Source: DAOVQB01 sp023128935
GTDB lineage: Bacteria > Eisenbacteria > RBG-16-71-46 > CAIMUX01 > WJJG01
Length of the DNA stretch: 27,470 bases
Direction of reading: 5' to 3'
Assembly (NCBI GenBank): GCA_030628905.1
Contig: DAOVQB010000038.1
Coordinates: 1 to 27,470, forward strand
In this document: positions 16,209-24,644 of the stretch, piece by piece
Layout: each line of letters opens with the position of its first letter
Position numbering within the stretch: position 1 is the first letter of the stretch
The notes under the pieces: generated by a model
Told to the model about the DNA's origin: nothing
What the model saw: only the letters and a program-made list of their open reading frames with translations
The model's database searches: none
Translations under genes and position numbers: made by a program

Positions 16209-18479
16209 GTGGGAGTGCCGGAGTCCGAGGTTGACAGGGTCGGGGTAGGTACCCGGAACAACTTACTCCTGGGTCGTTCAGTGAAGGACAGCTTGCTCCT
16301 GGGTCGTTCAGTGCGGGACTGCATGCTGCTGCGAGTTTCTCTCTCAGGGCTCCTTGCCTTGCAGGCATTTGCCGGTTTCTTTCCAGGTCATTGTCTTTGG
16401 GGTGTCAACCACCTCGCCTACTGGCCCATCCTTCCCCGCCTCCTCTGGACCCTGCTGGGGCTACTCGTGGTCTGGACGCCCTTGGGTGTCTGGATCGGCC
16501 GTTTCCTGATCCAGCGCGCCGCACCGCTTCTTGAGCGCAGACCTATCGCCTATGGTGTCCTGCCGGCTACCGGCGCCCTGCTATTCTGGATGCTTCGGTG
16601 CCGGACGCATTTTCTCGGCGATGGGTGGCTTCTGGCCGAGATGGTCCAGGATGGCAGGCCATTTCACGGCTACGACTTCATCGACTATTTCCTGCACGCC
16701 CGGCTTTTCGCACTGCTCGGGATACAGGGGGAAAACGGGTCCTTCCAGCTCTTTGGCGTGATGAGCGTGCTAGCTGGGGCAGTCTATCTGGCTGCCGCCG
16801 CTTGGAGCGCCAGGCACCTCTCGCCTGACCGCGGCGGGCGGGTGCTATTGTACGCACTCTTGGTCTTTTTCCCGCCTGTCCAGATCTTCATGGGCTATGT
16901 GGAAACCTACTCATTCCTGATGATCTTCATGCTGCTGTTCCTCACGCTTTTGATCTTGCACTACCGCCATGGTTTCTCGCTTGCCCTGCCAGCTGCAGCG
17001 TTTGGTCTCGGGCTGTGCTTTCATCTCGATGCGCTCTTCCTGGCGCCCCTGTTAGCGGTGGCGCTATTCCTGCAAGCGGAACGAGCGTGGGTGCCCTTTC
17101 GCAAGCGTCTCATAGCTGTGGCGGGCCCCGCACTCGGGGGGTTGATCCTGGCGGCGATCATCTACCTGGCTGCCGGCTACGACCGCGCATGGTTCGAAGC
17201 CGACTTCGTTGCAGGCAAGCCGCTTCAGGAGATCCTGACGCCATGGTCCGGTCCCCACAGCCTATGGAGTTGGGTTCACTGGAAGGACATCCTGAATCTG
17301 CTGAGCCTCCTTGCCCCGGTGCCGATTGCTCTGCTCGCGACGGCCTTGCCGAGCATGGGGCGTCTGGGTCGCTGGCCACGCGAAACCCTGCTGATGCTCG
17401 CGGGCGGTGTGTGGCTCGTGGTATTGATGTCCCTGCTGTTTATGAAGCTGGGGGCAGTTCGGGATTGGGACCTCTATGCGGCCCACGCGCCCATCTTCCC
17501 GCTGGGCGCCTTCCTGGCCTGGTCGCACATCACGTCAAAGCGGCCCCAGGCCAGGGGAGCCTCAGGTACTGCTGCGATACCCAGAGACAAGCCTACGCGC
17601 AGGACGCACTGGAGGCCCCGGGATGCCCGGGTCGTGGGCCTGGTTGTGATGGCGGCCTTCTTCCTGGCTGCTCCCTGGTTCTGGTTGAACGCCGGTGAGG
17701 AGCGATCCCTGCAACGGTTCCGGGATGTCATCGGCGATCTGTCGCGGTTTCAGCGGGCCTATGCGCATGAGGGCATCGCCAAATATTACCGGGCCCGCGG
17801 GATGATTGCCGAGGCGACTGAGGAGTACAGGATCACCAGTGAGACGTTCCCCGAAAACGCCCGCTTCTGTGCCCTGCTTGGCGCACTGCAATACAACGCG
17901 GGCGATTCCGAGGCCGCTTTCCAGACCTTCCAGCGCGCACTCACCGCAGATTCGACCTTTGCCCAAGCGCTGGAGATGGCGGCGCGGATCCATGTCGAGC
18001 GGGGCAGGTTTGCTGATGCGCTGCCCTATGCCAGGCGGCTTGCCGGCAGACCGGAGGAGAGCCCGCGGGCGGCGGCGTTGCACGGGAGGGCCGCCGAGGA
18101 GCTGGGCTTGTTGGAAGAGGCGCAGGGGGCCTATAAGCGTGCCCTGGACAGGGATGCTGACTCCACAGACAGGGCGCAACACACCGCTTGGCTGGAGCGC
18201 GCGGCTGGTCTGGCACTCTTCACTGGAGAGTTCGAACGCAGTGAGCAGCTATTCCGGCGGGCTCTGGGGAGGAAACCCGCATCGGTCTCAGCGCGCACGG
18301 GGCTGGCCCTGGCCATCTGGCAACCCCTTAGCCAGGATTCCGTATCCTGGGGGGACCCAAGCGTGCGCCAGCGCCTTATCGAGGCTGAACTGTTGCTGGG
18401 TGATCTGATCAGGGAGGGACAGGCAGACGAGCAGATCGGCACGTGGCATGGCGAAATCCGTGCTGCGCTGGCGCGATAG
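16209..18479 (+). CDS. Polytopic membrane protein with C-terminal TPR repeats (second paralogue)
   Basis: The product has 756 residues from GTG 16209, which has GGGAG 9 nt upstream. The frame is open back to a TTG at 16110, and by alignment with the first paralogue the conserved part begins only at ATG 16323, so the start is uncertain. The same landmarks recur in the same order: LWGVNHLAY, WTPLGVWIG, CRTHFLGDGWLL, FHGYDFIDYFLHARL, MGYVE, FHLDALFL, HWKDI, VRDWDLYAA, PWFWLNAGEERS, then TPRs from about residue 525. As with its neighbour, GT-C-like transfer is a hypothesis only. Its third-position bases look more C-rich than those of the first copy, which suggests the duplication is not recent. 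The N-terminal 38 residues include a 10-residue repeat (LLLGRSV). Confidence 0.83.
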   Translation: MGVPESEVDRVGVGTRNNLLLGRSVKDSLLLGRSVRDCMLLRVSLSGLLALQAFAGFFPGHCLWGVNHLAYWPILPRLLWTLLGLLVVWTPLGVWIGRFLIQRAAPLLERRPIAYGVLPATGALLFWMLRCRTHFLGDGWLLAEMVQDGRPFHGYDFIDYFLHARLFALLGIQGENGSFQLFGVMSVLAGAVYLAAAAWSARHLSPDRGGRVLLYALLVFFPPVQIFMGYVETYSFLMIFMLLFLTLLILHYRHGFSLALPAAAFGLGLCFHLDALFLAPLLAVALFLQAERAWVPFRKRLIAVAGPALGGLILAAIIYLAAGYDRAWFEADFVAGKPLQEILTPWSGPHSLWSWVHWKDILNLLSLLAPVPIALLATALPSMGRLGRWPRETLLMLAGGVWLVVLMSLLFMKLGAVRDWDLYAAHAPIFPLGAFLAWSHITSKRPQARGASGTAAIPRDKPTRRTHWRPRDARVVGLVVMAAFFLAAPWFWLNAGEERSLQRFRDVIGDLSRFQRAYAHEGIAKYYRARGMIAEATEEYRITSETFPENARFCALLGALQYNAGDSEAAFQTFQRALTADSTFAQALEMAARIHVERGRFADALPYARRLAGRPEESPRAAALHGRAAEELGLLEEAQGAYKRALDRDADSTDRAQHTAWLERAAGLALFTGEFERSEQLFRRALGRKPASVSARTGLALAIWQPLSQDSVSWGDPSVRQRLIEAELLLGDLIREGQADEQIGTWHGEIRAALAR
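16254..16331 (+). repeat. 30-bp tandem repeat, two full units and a partial third
   Basis: Units 16254-16283 and 16284-16313 match at 25 of 30 positions, with 18 identical bases at the right end. A third, partial unit (16314-16331) keeps the GGAC-then-C-TGCT-CTG pattern. The second unit contains AAGGA-4 nt-TTG and the third CGGGA-4 nt-ATG, so a ribosome site plus start codon appears to be part of the repeating unit. Confidence 0.9.
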
Positions 18480-18527
18480 ATCCTACCTGCTGGACCTTGG
18501 CAGTGGTTCGAAGGTTAGCCCCTATAC

Positions 18528-18556
18528 TTGACGGGGGCAGGGTGTCTGGATAGCCT
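18528..18556 (+). promoter_or_regulatory. Weak candidate promoter for the YugP-type peptidase
   Basis: TTGACG (18528-18533, 5/6) and TAGCCT (18551-18556, 3/6) are 17 bp apart. The -10 is poor, but spacing and position fit the other promoters in the window. Confidence 0.3.
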
Positions 18557-18565
18557 GCCAGGCAG

Positions 18566-18603
18566 CAGCTTGGTTGGTGACAGCTCGGTTGGCCACAGCT
18601 CAG
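18566..18603 (+). repeat. 15-bp tandem repeat in the leader of the peptidase gene
   Basis: CAGCTTGGTTGGTGA (18566-18580) is followed directly by CAGCTCGGTTGGCCA (18581-18595) and a partial CAGCTCAG (18596-18603). The array abuts the AAGGAGGAG ribosome site at 18604-18612. Confidence 0.85.
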
Positions 18604-18620
18604 AAGGAGGAGAGTAAGCG

Positions 18621-19322
18621 GTGTGGTGGGGTTTCTTTGATCCGATGTACTTGCTCATCGTCGGACCTGCGCTCCTGCTTTCGATCATCGCTCAGGTGAG
18701 CGTGAAGAGGGCTTTTGATCAGTTCTCTCGTGTGGGGACAGCGGGTGGCATGAGTGGGGCTGAAGCCGCGGCCCGCATCCTTCAAGCGCACGGTTTGGGG
18801 AATGTCCGCGTCCTGCGGGTGGGCGGGTTCCTGTCAGATCACTATGATCCACGCACGCGTGTAGTCCGGCTGTCTCCGGGGGTGTATGACGGGCATTCGA
18901 TTTCATCGATCGGTGTGGCGGCCCACGAGACGGGCCACGCCTTGCAGCATGCGGGGGGTTACGTGCCACTCCAGATCCGCTCGGCGCTGGTGCCGGTAAC
19001 CCGGATTGGATCCTGGTTGGCCTGGCCGCTCTTGTTCTTTGGATTCATACTTGGAGCCATGTCGCTCGTCAAGATCGGGATTATTGTCTTTGCCGGGGCA
19101 GTGCTCTTCCAGCTCATCACGCTGCCGGTTGAGTTCGATGCCTCCCGCCGGGCGGTTGCGATCCTCGGCCAGCGGAGTATGCTGACTCCCCAGGAGCTTC
19201 CTGGTGTGCGCAAAGTCCTGAATGCAGCGGCGATGACATATGTTGCCGCAGCGGCGGCATCGGTTTTGCAGCTTGTTTACTTCCTGCTCAGGGCAGGTAT
19301 CCTCGGCGGCAGCGATGACTGA
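18621..19322 (+). CDS. YugP-type membrane zinc metallopeptidase
   Basis: The product has 233 residues from GTG 18621, preceded by AAGGAGGAG 8 nt upstream. It opens with a membrane segment (residues 9-25), then a soluble part with SDHYDPRTRVVRLSPGVYDGHSISSIGVAAHE typical of the neutral zinc peptidase family (PF04298). The HETGH zinc motif is at 102-106, and the third ligand is probably E171 in LPVEFDASRRA. Two hydrophobic stretches at about 130-170 and one at about 205-225 complete the membrane part. Length matches the family (about 225-235). Substrates of this family are poorly known; it presumably cleaves membrane or envelope proteins. The RseP-type protease follows 143 nt downstream, so both may serve envelope quality control. 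Confidence 0.93.
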   Translation: MWWGFFDPMYLLIVGPALLLSIIAQVSVKRAFDQFSRVGTAGGMSGAEAAARILQAHGLGNVRVLRVGGFLSDHYDPRTRVVRLSPGVYDGHSISSIGVAAHETGHALQHAGGYVPLQIRSALVPVTRIGSWLAWPLLFFGFILGAMSLVKIGIIVFAGAVLFQLITLPVEFDASRRAVAILGQRSMLTPQELPGVRKVLNAAAMTYVAAAAASVLQLVYFLLRAGILGGSDD

Positions 19323-19465
19323 ATCGTCGGAACCGGGCGAAATGATTAGTGAAAGAACTGGGTTGAGAGCTGTAGGCTCTCTCGTGCATAGGCAACGCGG
19401 CGCAAGGGTGAACATCTCGTAGGATATCATATGCCGGGGGTAAGAACACCCCGGGGAGAGGTTAC

Positions 19466-20557
19466 ATGCTGACGATTCTCTCGTTCATTGTGGTTCTGGG
19501 CATCATCGTTTTCTTTCATGAGTTGGGCCACTTCCTGGCGGCAAAATCGGTTGGCATTCGCGTGGAGCAATTCTCGCTCGGCTATCCGCCCAAGATGATC
19601 AGCGTGAAGTACGGGGAAACCGATTACCGCATCAGCTGGATTCCCCTCGGTGGCTACACGAAGATGAGTGGCATGATCGACGAAAGCGACGGCGGCAAGA
19701 GCACGCTGACGGGGGCCCCTTGGGAGTTCGCGTCGAAGAATCCCCTGCAGAAGCTTTGGGTCATCGTTGCCGGCGTGCTCATGAACTTCGTGCTCGCGAT
19801 GCTGCTCTATACTGGCATTACGGCAGTCAAGGGCATTCCGGAGCCCTCATCCGCTGCCTTTATTGGGGGCGTTGCGCCAGGTATGCCGGCTGACATGGCC
19901 GGTCTGCAAGTGGGAGACTGCATCACTGGGATTGGCGGAGAGGCCGTCGGAACGTGGGATGAGCTGATTGATGGGATTCATCCTCGGGTGGAAGAAGAGA
20001 TCCTTGTCTCCTACGAGCGCGAGGGTAAAGCTGCGCATGTGACCTTAACCACCAAGCGCCACGAGATTGAAGTGAACGGCGAGTGGCAAGAGGTGGGTTT
20101 GATCGGCATAAGCGCTCGGTTCGACTTCCGGCCGGCTACGGTAGAGGAGGTTCTTCTCTCTGGTGTGGTTGGAACGGTGCGCGTCATTGGTCTCGTGGGT
20201 GGTTCGATAAAGATGCTTGTGACTGGACGGGCTTCCGTGAAGGATCTTGGGGGGCCGGTTCTCATCGCCAAGATGTCAGGGGACAGTGCCCGTGAAGGGG
20301 CAGCCCACTTCCTGAGCTTCATTGCCTTCATCAGTGTCAACATTGGTTGCCTAAACCTCTTGCCTATCCCGGCGCTGGATGGAGGCCACGCGGTGATCAT
20401 ACTGGGTGAAGCCATCATACGCCGGGAACTGCCGACCAAGATCAAGCTGGGACTTCAGTATGCGGGGATGTTGTTCCTCATGTGTCTCATCCTCTTTATT
20501 GTCTGGAATGACGTACAGCGGGTTTTTGGTCTGGAGTGGATCAAAGGACTCTTCTGA
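19466..20557 (+). CDS. rseP: RseP-family site-2 intramembrane metalloprotease
   Basis: This family cuts membrane-embedded anti-sigma factors and leftover signal peptides, releasing regulators to the cytoplasm. The product has 363 residues: first membrane segment with the zinc motif HELGH (18-22), a PDZ domain at about 120-205 (GGVAPGMPADMAGLQVGDCITGIGGEAV), and the second zinc segment NLLPIPALDGGH near residue 300. It has a single PDZ domain, so it is shorter than the 450-residue E. coli RseP, as in many bacteria. ATG 19466 has GGAGAGG 4 nt upstream. A GC-rich inverted repeat (CCGGGG/CCCCGG around 19434-19455) overlaps the leader. No sigma or anti-sigma gene is visible in the window. Confidence 0.95.
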   Translation: MLTILSFIVVLGIIVFFHELGHFLAAKSVGIRVEQFSLGYPPKMISVKYGETDYRISWIPLGGYTKMSGMIDESDGGKSTLTGAPWEFASKNPLQKLWVIVAGVLMNFVLAMLLYTGITAVKGIPEPSSAAFIGGVAPGMPADMAGLQVGDCITGIGGEAVGTWDELIDGIHPRVEEEILVSYEREGKAAHVTLTTKRHEIEVNGEWQEVGLIGISARFDFRPATVEEVLLSGVVGTVRVIGLVGGSIKMLVTGRASVKDLGGPVLIAKMSGDSAREGAAHFLSFIAFISVNIGCLNLLPIPALDGGHAVIILGEAIIRRELPTKIKLGLQYAGMLFLMCLILFIVWNDVQRVFGLEWIKGLF

Positions 20558-20704
20558 TCAAGTGGGTTCAGGTGCGTGGCTGCAGACGCGGGTTTCTCGC
20601 GCGCCGTTGGCTTCCCCTGCGCGGATATGCACGCACCTACGCGCCCTCGCGACGAGGTCTGGTGAGAAGTCTGGGCCCTAGGAGTCAATGCTCGACGCGA
20701 TTGC

Positions 20705-20732
20705 TTGCCTTTTTCTGGATATCCCCTATGCT
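20705..20732 (+). promoter_or_regulatory. Candidate promoter for the degenerate receiver gene
   Basis: TTGCCT (20705-20710) and TATGCT (20727-20732) are 16 bp apart, each a 4/6 match. They lie in the 266-bp gap after rseP. Read-through from rseP is an equally good explanation for expression of the next gene. Confidence 0.3.
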
Positions 20733-20823
20733 GCGCCCTTCGAAGTGCGGGCCTTCCTGGCAGTTGAATATGTCAAGCGGCGGATGCCGCGGTGGCCGGT
20801 ACTTAGAGTGCCTGAGGGGCGAC

Positions 20824-21690
20824 ATGAATCTGCACCGGGCAAATCACATTCTTGTGTGGATGCGGGATGGTGACTTGGCCGCGCAGCTGCGCGAAGGGCT
20901 CGAGAATCAGGGGCTTCCATCGACATGGGCTGCTTCGCTCCCTGAGGCCATTGCGGCCGTTGACCGGTGCTTTCCAGGGGAGGTCGCATGCACGCTCGGC
21001 GCAGAGGCCCCTTCGCTCATGGATCTCGAGACGCTCCTGACCTATCTTAGCATCGGACACAGTAACGTCTCGCTGCCCCCGATCCCGATTTGGGCGATCA
21101 CGGAGCAACCCTCCCAGTATGCCGCCAGGATCCAGGACCTTGACCTTCCAGTCCGGCTGCTTCCGCTGGAATCCGGGTCCGAGGGGTTGCTCGCGGAGAT
21201 TGTTCATCACCTCGTCTCCCAAGGACTACTCGCTCTCCGGCCCCAGGAAGAACTTTGCTCTGTGCTCTTTGTCGGCCCCGCGCCGCGCGCTGGCTTCTAC
21301 CTCTCGCGCTATCTTGGTGCCCGCGGGATTCCAATGCAGCCCTGTGAGACGTTGGACACCGCCCTCCAGGTACTTGAACAGGGGCAATTTGAGGTGATCG
21401 TGGCGGATCTCACTAGCGAGCAGGAAGCGCTGGCGTTCCTGGGGGAGCTCAGGCGCAATGCCCCGAGTCTGCCGATTGTGGTTCTTGCTGAGCCGGACGG
21501 ATGGCTGACTCGGATTTCTCCAGTGGATATCCCCACGAGTGTGAGCTGCGCGCTGGCCAAACCAGTCCGGGCAGAGACACTGGAAGTTTGCCTAAGGCGC
21601 TTATTGCGCATTCACGATGTCGTCGCATCGAGCATGCCGGGCTGCGTGCGATCCTCTGCGACAATAGGGCTACCCCCTGAGAGGGCGTAA
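20824..21690 (+). CDS. Degenerate two-receiver (pseudo-response regulator) protein
   Basis: The product has 288 residues from ATG 20824, which has GAGGGG 4 nt upstream; a longer open frame from 20536 overlaps the end of rseP and lacks a ribosome site. Residues about 145-265 have the CheY-like layout: SVLFVGPAP strand, EVIVADL with D195 at the phosphoacceptor position, LPIVVLAE, and CALAKPV with K246-P247. The usual acidic pair after the first strand is replaced by Gly-Pro (151-152), so normal Mg-dependent phosphorylation is doubtful. Residues 1-130 look like a second, even more degraded receiver (HILVWMRDGDLAAQLREGL). No output domain is present. It may act as a phosphorylation-independent protein-binding module. 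Family assignment is by pattern only. Confidence 0.72.
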   Translation: MNLHRANHILVWMRDGDLAAQLREGLENQGLPSTWAASLPEAIAAVDRCFPGEVACTLGAEAPSLMDLETLLTYLSIGHSNVSLPPIPIWAITEQPSQYAARIQDLDLPVRLLPLESGSEGLLAEIVHHLVSQGLLALRPQEELCSVLFVGPAPRAGFYLSRYLGARGIPMQPCETLDTALQVLEQGQFEVIVADLTSEQEALAFLGELRRNAPSLPIVVLAEPDGWLTRISPVDIPTSVSCALAKPVRAETLEVCLRRLLRIHDVVASSMPGCVRSSATIGLPPERA

Positions 21691-21698
21691 TCGCCCTC
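21681..21698. terminator. Hairpin between convergent genes
   Basis: GAGGGCG (21681-21687) and CGCCCTC (21692-21698) form a perfect 7-bp stem with loop TAAT, overlapping the plus-strand stop codon. It lies between the convergent gene ends at 21690 and 21729 and could stop transcription from both sides, but neither strand has a T tract. Confidence 0.4.
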
Positions 21699-21728
21699 CC
21701 CGTGTCGTGATTACTCCGGGTCAGTGCC

Positions 21729-22718
21729 CTAGCCGCCAGGGCCAGGATCAACAGATGTATCTTGTGTCTCCGAGGGTTCTGGTGGCTCTTCCTTGAGTTG
21801 CTCAGCATCCTTGATCAAGGTGCTAACGCGGCCCTTGGTGAGGAGGAACAGCATGTTGTCGCCCTCTTTCATCGCGTAGTAGCGGACGTCATCTTCCATC
21901 TTGCCGATATTGAGAGCGAAGATGGCACCGTCTTCCAGGCGGACCTCAATGCGCTGCTGGGGCGGGTCGAGGCCGGCATCCACGACCGATGGAAGCGAAT
22001 CGGGGAAGGCGTCGCACCGCAGGCGCGCCAGTGTGCGGATGGTCGACTCGACCAGGTTCTTCTGCACCCCTGCGCTATCGGGGGCGGTCATCACGTAGTT
22101 GCCCGCATCGTCCTTTAGGATCGCGATTGACTCCTTTCCTTCCGGCTCAATCAGGAGCTGCTTCACCTTCCCCTGTTCAAAGGCGAAGATGTTCTTTTCC
22201 CGCCAAGTGGAGCGCTTGACGTCGAAGGCGGACTTCAGGTATGCGGGTATTAGATAGACGTTGTTGGAGTCAATCGGGCGCAGATACTGGCTGCGGTAGT
22301 CCGGCCCATTCTTGCCCATCCGGAAATGGGCGAGCTTCTGTCCGCCCGCCTGCGCAATGAGGATCTCTGTTCCGGAGGAGTCATCAACCTCGAAAGCCGC
22401 CTGCTTCTCGGGGTTTCGCGAGCGGAGGTGCTTGATATCGAAGCTCTCGAACTTGTCGAGGATCCGTTTGACCGCCAGGGTGTCGGCCGGATAGCCGCCT
22501 TCCGTCTCCACAAGCCAAAGCCCCGCTTCCTTAGTAAGGCGAACGGTATCGCTTTCCGCGGTCATCAGAATGCCGGTAACCGCCTCTCTCTGCAGTTCCG
22601 GGAAGATCGGACCTGACTGAAGGCGCTCGTGCGCCCTCTCGGTCCGGTTGGAGAATACGGCGATCATGATCAGCACTGCGGCAATCACCGCCAGGATGAT
22701 CGTGGTCCTCGCTTTCAT
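21729..22718 (-). CDS. DUF4340 domain protein, partner of the Gld-type ABC system
   Basis: The product has 329 residues. An N-terminal membrane anchor (residues 5-22, TIILAVIAAVLIMIAVFS) is followed by a periplasmic region with the DUF4340 pattern: TEGGYPADTLAVKRILDKFESF, LRSRNPEKQAAFEVDDSSG, YLIPAYLKSAFDVKRSTWREKNIFAF and a beta-rich second half to YYAMKEGDNMLFLL. The tail is acidic and Pro-rich. GGAGG lies 10 nt before the ATG. It starts 56 nt after the GldG-like gene. DUF4340 genes commonly follow GldG homologues; their biochemical role is not known to me, though an extracytoplasmic accessory or binding role is likely. Confidence 0.9.
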   Translation of the reverse strand: MKARTTIILAVIAAVLIMIAVFSNRTERAHERLQSGPIFPELQREAVTGILMTAESDTVRLTKEAGLWLVETEGGYPADTLAVKRILDKFESFDIKHLRSRNPEKQAAFEVDDSSGTEILIAQAGGQKLAHFRMGKNGPDYRSQYLRPIDSNNVYLIPAYLKSAFDVKRSTWREKNIFAFEQGKVKQLLIEPEGKESIAILKDDAGNYVMTAPDSAGVQKNLVESTIRTLARLRCDAFPDSLPSVVDAGLDPPQQRIEVRLEDGAIFALNIGKMEDDVRYYAMKEGDNMLFLLTKGRVSTLIKDAEQLKEEPPEPSETQDTSVDPGPGG

Positions 22719-22774
22719 CGGATGGTGACCTCCGTGCCTGTTTTATAGAGGATTCCTAGTTACAAAGCATGCAC

Positions 22775-24571
22775 TCATGCTCCCATGGCCGCCGCTTCCC
22801 GCGCGGCCATGGTCCTGCGCCGAATCGTAAGGCGGATCAGACCGAAGGCAATCACCAGGAGCGGGGCCCCCAGGATGCCGATCAGTTTGACAGTCGACTT
22901 CGCTGCATCCGAGATCTGCTTGAGCGGGCGGCTGGTGGCGCCGCGTGAGCGGATGCTGATGAGTTGGTCGCCCAGCGTCAGCCAATCAACGGCATTCTGA
23001 AGGAAAACCCTATTCTCGGCGAACTGGGCTAGGAACTGGTCGGTTACGAACTGGGCATTGCCGATCACCAACACCTGCGTCTCTGGACTGCTGGGGATGG
23101 GCGTTTCATCGGATGTGGCTTCGATCGTGCTCTCATCATCACTGCCAGATGTGAGCGAAGGGACTTCCCGATTCTTGTAGAAGCTCTCAAAGCAACCCGA
23201 GAGAGCCACGGCCGTGATCTCGGAGGCGTTCTCGCCCGTGGGCGCGAAACGCTGTTGCGGATTGAGATCATAGCGACCGCTCACCCTCCAGGCCTGCGGA
23301 GAGGTTCTGGACAGGACACTAGCCATCAGCGCGGCGCCCCCCTCCTCATCGCCTGCCTCGGGGGAGGCTGGGGTCACATCCTCATCAGCTTCCAGGCTGT
23401 CTTGCTGCGGAAGCTCGACGCCCATCTTTTTGGCAAGCTCTTCGCGGACCTTCTTCTGCTCCTTTTGGATCTCGCGGATCTTTCCGATCGGATCTCCCGC
23501 GGCAATCTCGACATCCACCTCTAGTGGAGTCACCCAGGGGAGCACGATGGACTCCAGGCGGTTGGTGACCGGGTTCTCGGCATTGAGCAAGTCGGGCACC
23601 GCCTTGACCCAGTACGGATAGGGGAGGGTGTAGCGCACGTACCCGCTGCTGAAAGAGGCCGTGGCGTTCAGGCGATCGAGCACGAGAGCCTTGGGCACGC
23701 GCACGCCGTAGTGGGCCAGGAGGTCCTCGATGCCGGAATTGACTGGGATCGCCTGCAGCCCACCATCCTCGGGAAGCTTGATCCCATCGATCATGAAGAT
23801 CGCCTTGCCGCCGCGCATCACATATTGATCAAGCTGGTACTTGACGCGGTCGGGCACCTGCTCTGGTCCGGCCACGATCAGAAGGTCCACATCGGCGGGC
23901 ACCTCAGACTTCCCGCCGGCGAGGTTCACGTCCTTGACACGGAATTGCCGCTGCAGGAACTCCTTGATACCGGTGAGCCCTTTGGTCAGATTCCAGTTGG
24001 TCGCCTCGCCACCGAGCACGCCGACTACGTACTCTCTTTCCCCGCTGACTTTCAGGATTGCGGATGTCAGATCGTATTCGAGTGTATAAGTGTCCTGTAC
24101 AACCGGGAGGGTTTCCTGGCGGTCTGCGAAGCTAATTAGCATCCCAAGGTAGATATTGACTGACTGGAACTGGTCCTTCTCCAGCGTCTGGGCCGTAATC
24201 TGCGGGATACCGAGTGAGCGCAGCTTCTGCTCGAGTTCGGGATTGCCTGAAGGGTCGATGAAATCGACCTGCAGTCTGCCGCGTCCGTGGTTGCGATACT
24301 CATCCAAGACGTCCGAGATCTCCCGGCGAAGAGTGGATAGCTGTGTCGGCATATCCTCGGACATGTAGACAGTGACCGTCACCAGATCGTTCAAGTCCCC
24401 CAAGATGTCCTTGGTGGCGCGCGAAATCGTAAACTCTTTGCCTTCGGTGAGATCCAAGCGGGTAAAAGTGCCTGCCGAGATCACATTGACCAGGATCAGG
24501 ATGGCAGCCACCAGGATAACGCCAAGAATCGTAGTGGCTATTGCTCCACCCTTGCTTACGTTGCTCGTCAT
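22775..24571 (-). CDS. GldG-family ABC transporter auxiliary protein
   Basis: The product has 598 residues. A membrane segment at about residues 10-32 leads into the ABC_transp_aux-type domain: FTRLDLTEGKEFTISRATKDILGDLNDLVTVTVYMSED, then VDFIDPSGNPELEQKLRSLGI and ILKVSGEREYVVGVLGGE. Residues 370-425 are charged and Glu/Lys-rich, including a likely coiled coil (IREIQKEQKKVREELAKKMG) and an acidic linker. The C-terminus repeats the family ending VIGNAQFVTDQFL... FLQNAVDWLTLGDQLISIRSRG and a final membrane helix (IGILGAPLLVIAFGLIRLTI). GGAGG precedes the ATG. In Bacteroidetes GldG works with GldA and GldF; outside gliding species such proteins are widespread with unknown substrate. Confidence 0.93.
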   Translation of the reverse strand: MTSNVSKGGAIATTILGVILVAAILILVNVISAGTFTRLDLTEGKEFTISRATKDILGDLNDLVTVTVYMSEDMPTQLSTLRREISDVLDEYRNHGRGRLQVDFIDPSGNPELEQKLRSLGIPQITAQTLEKDQFQSVNIYLGMLISFADRQETLPVVQDTYTLEYDLTSAILKVSGEREYVVGVLGGEATNWNLTKGLTGIKEFLQRQFRVKDVNLAGGKSEVPADVDLLIVAGPEQVPDRVKYQLDQYVMRGGKAIFMIDGIKLPEDGGLQAIPVNSGIEDLLAHYGVRVPKALVLDRLNATASFSSGYVRYTLPYPYWVKAVPDLLNAENPVTNRLESIVLPWVTPLEVDVEIAAGDPIGKIREIQKEQKKVREELAKKMGVELPQQDSLEADEDVTPASPEAGDEEGGAALMASVLSRTSPQAWRVSGRYDLNPQQRFAPTGENASEITAVALSGCFESFYKNREVPSLTSGSDDESTIEATSDETPIPSSPETQVLVIGNAQFVTDQFLAQFAENRVFLQNAVDWLTLGDQLISIRSRGATSRPLKQISDAAKSTVKLIGILGAPLLVIAFGLIRLTIRRRTMAAREAAAMGA

Positions 24572-24644
24572 ATCCTACATCTCCTCCCTCTTGCGTCTCC
24601 CTCGAGAGCCTGTTGCCCGGCCCTGGGGGTCAAGCTCAAGCCGA

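Noticed and set aside
16228..16260. Promoter from TTGACA at 16228
   Set aside because: No -10 box occurs at any suitable spacing; the match sits in GC-rich sequence inside the gene.
18500..18520. tRNA T-arm-like GGTTCGAA
   Set aside because: No acceptor, D or anticodon stems can be built around it.
20536..20823. Long N-terminal extension of the pseudo-receiver protein
   Set aside because: It overlaps the end of rseP, lacks a ribosome site and has no receiver-like pattern; ATG 20824 has GAGGGG upstream.
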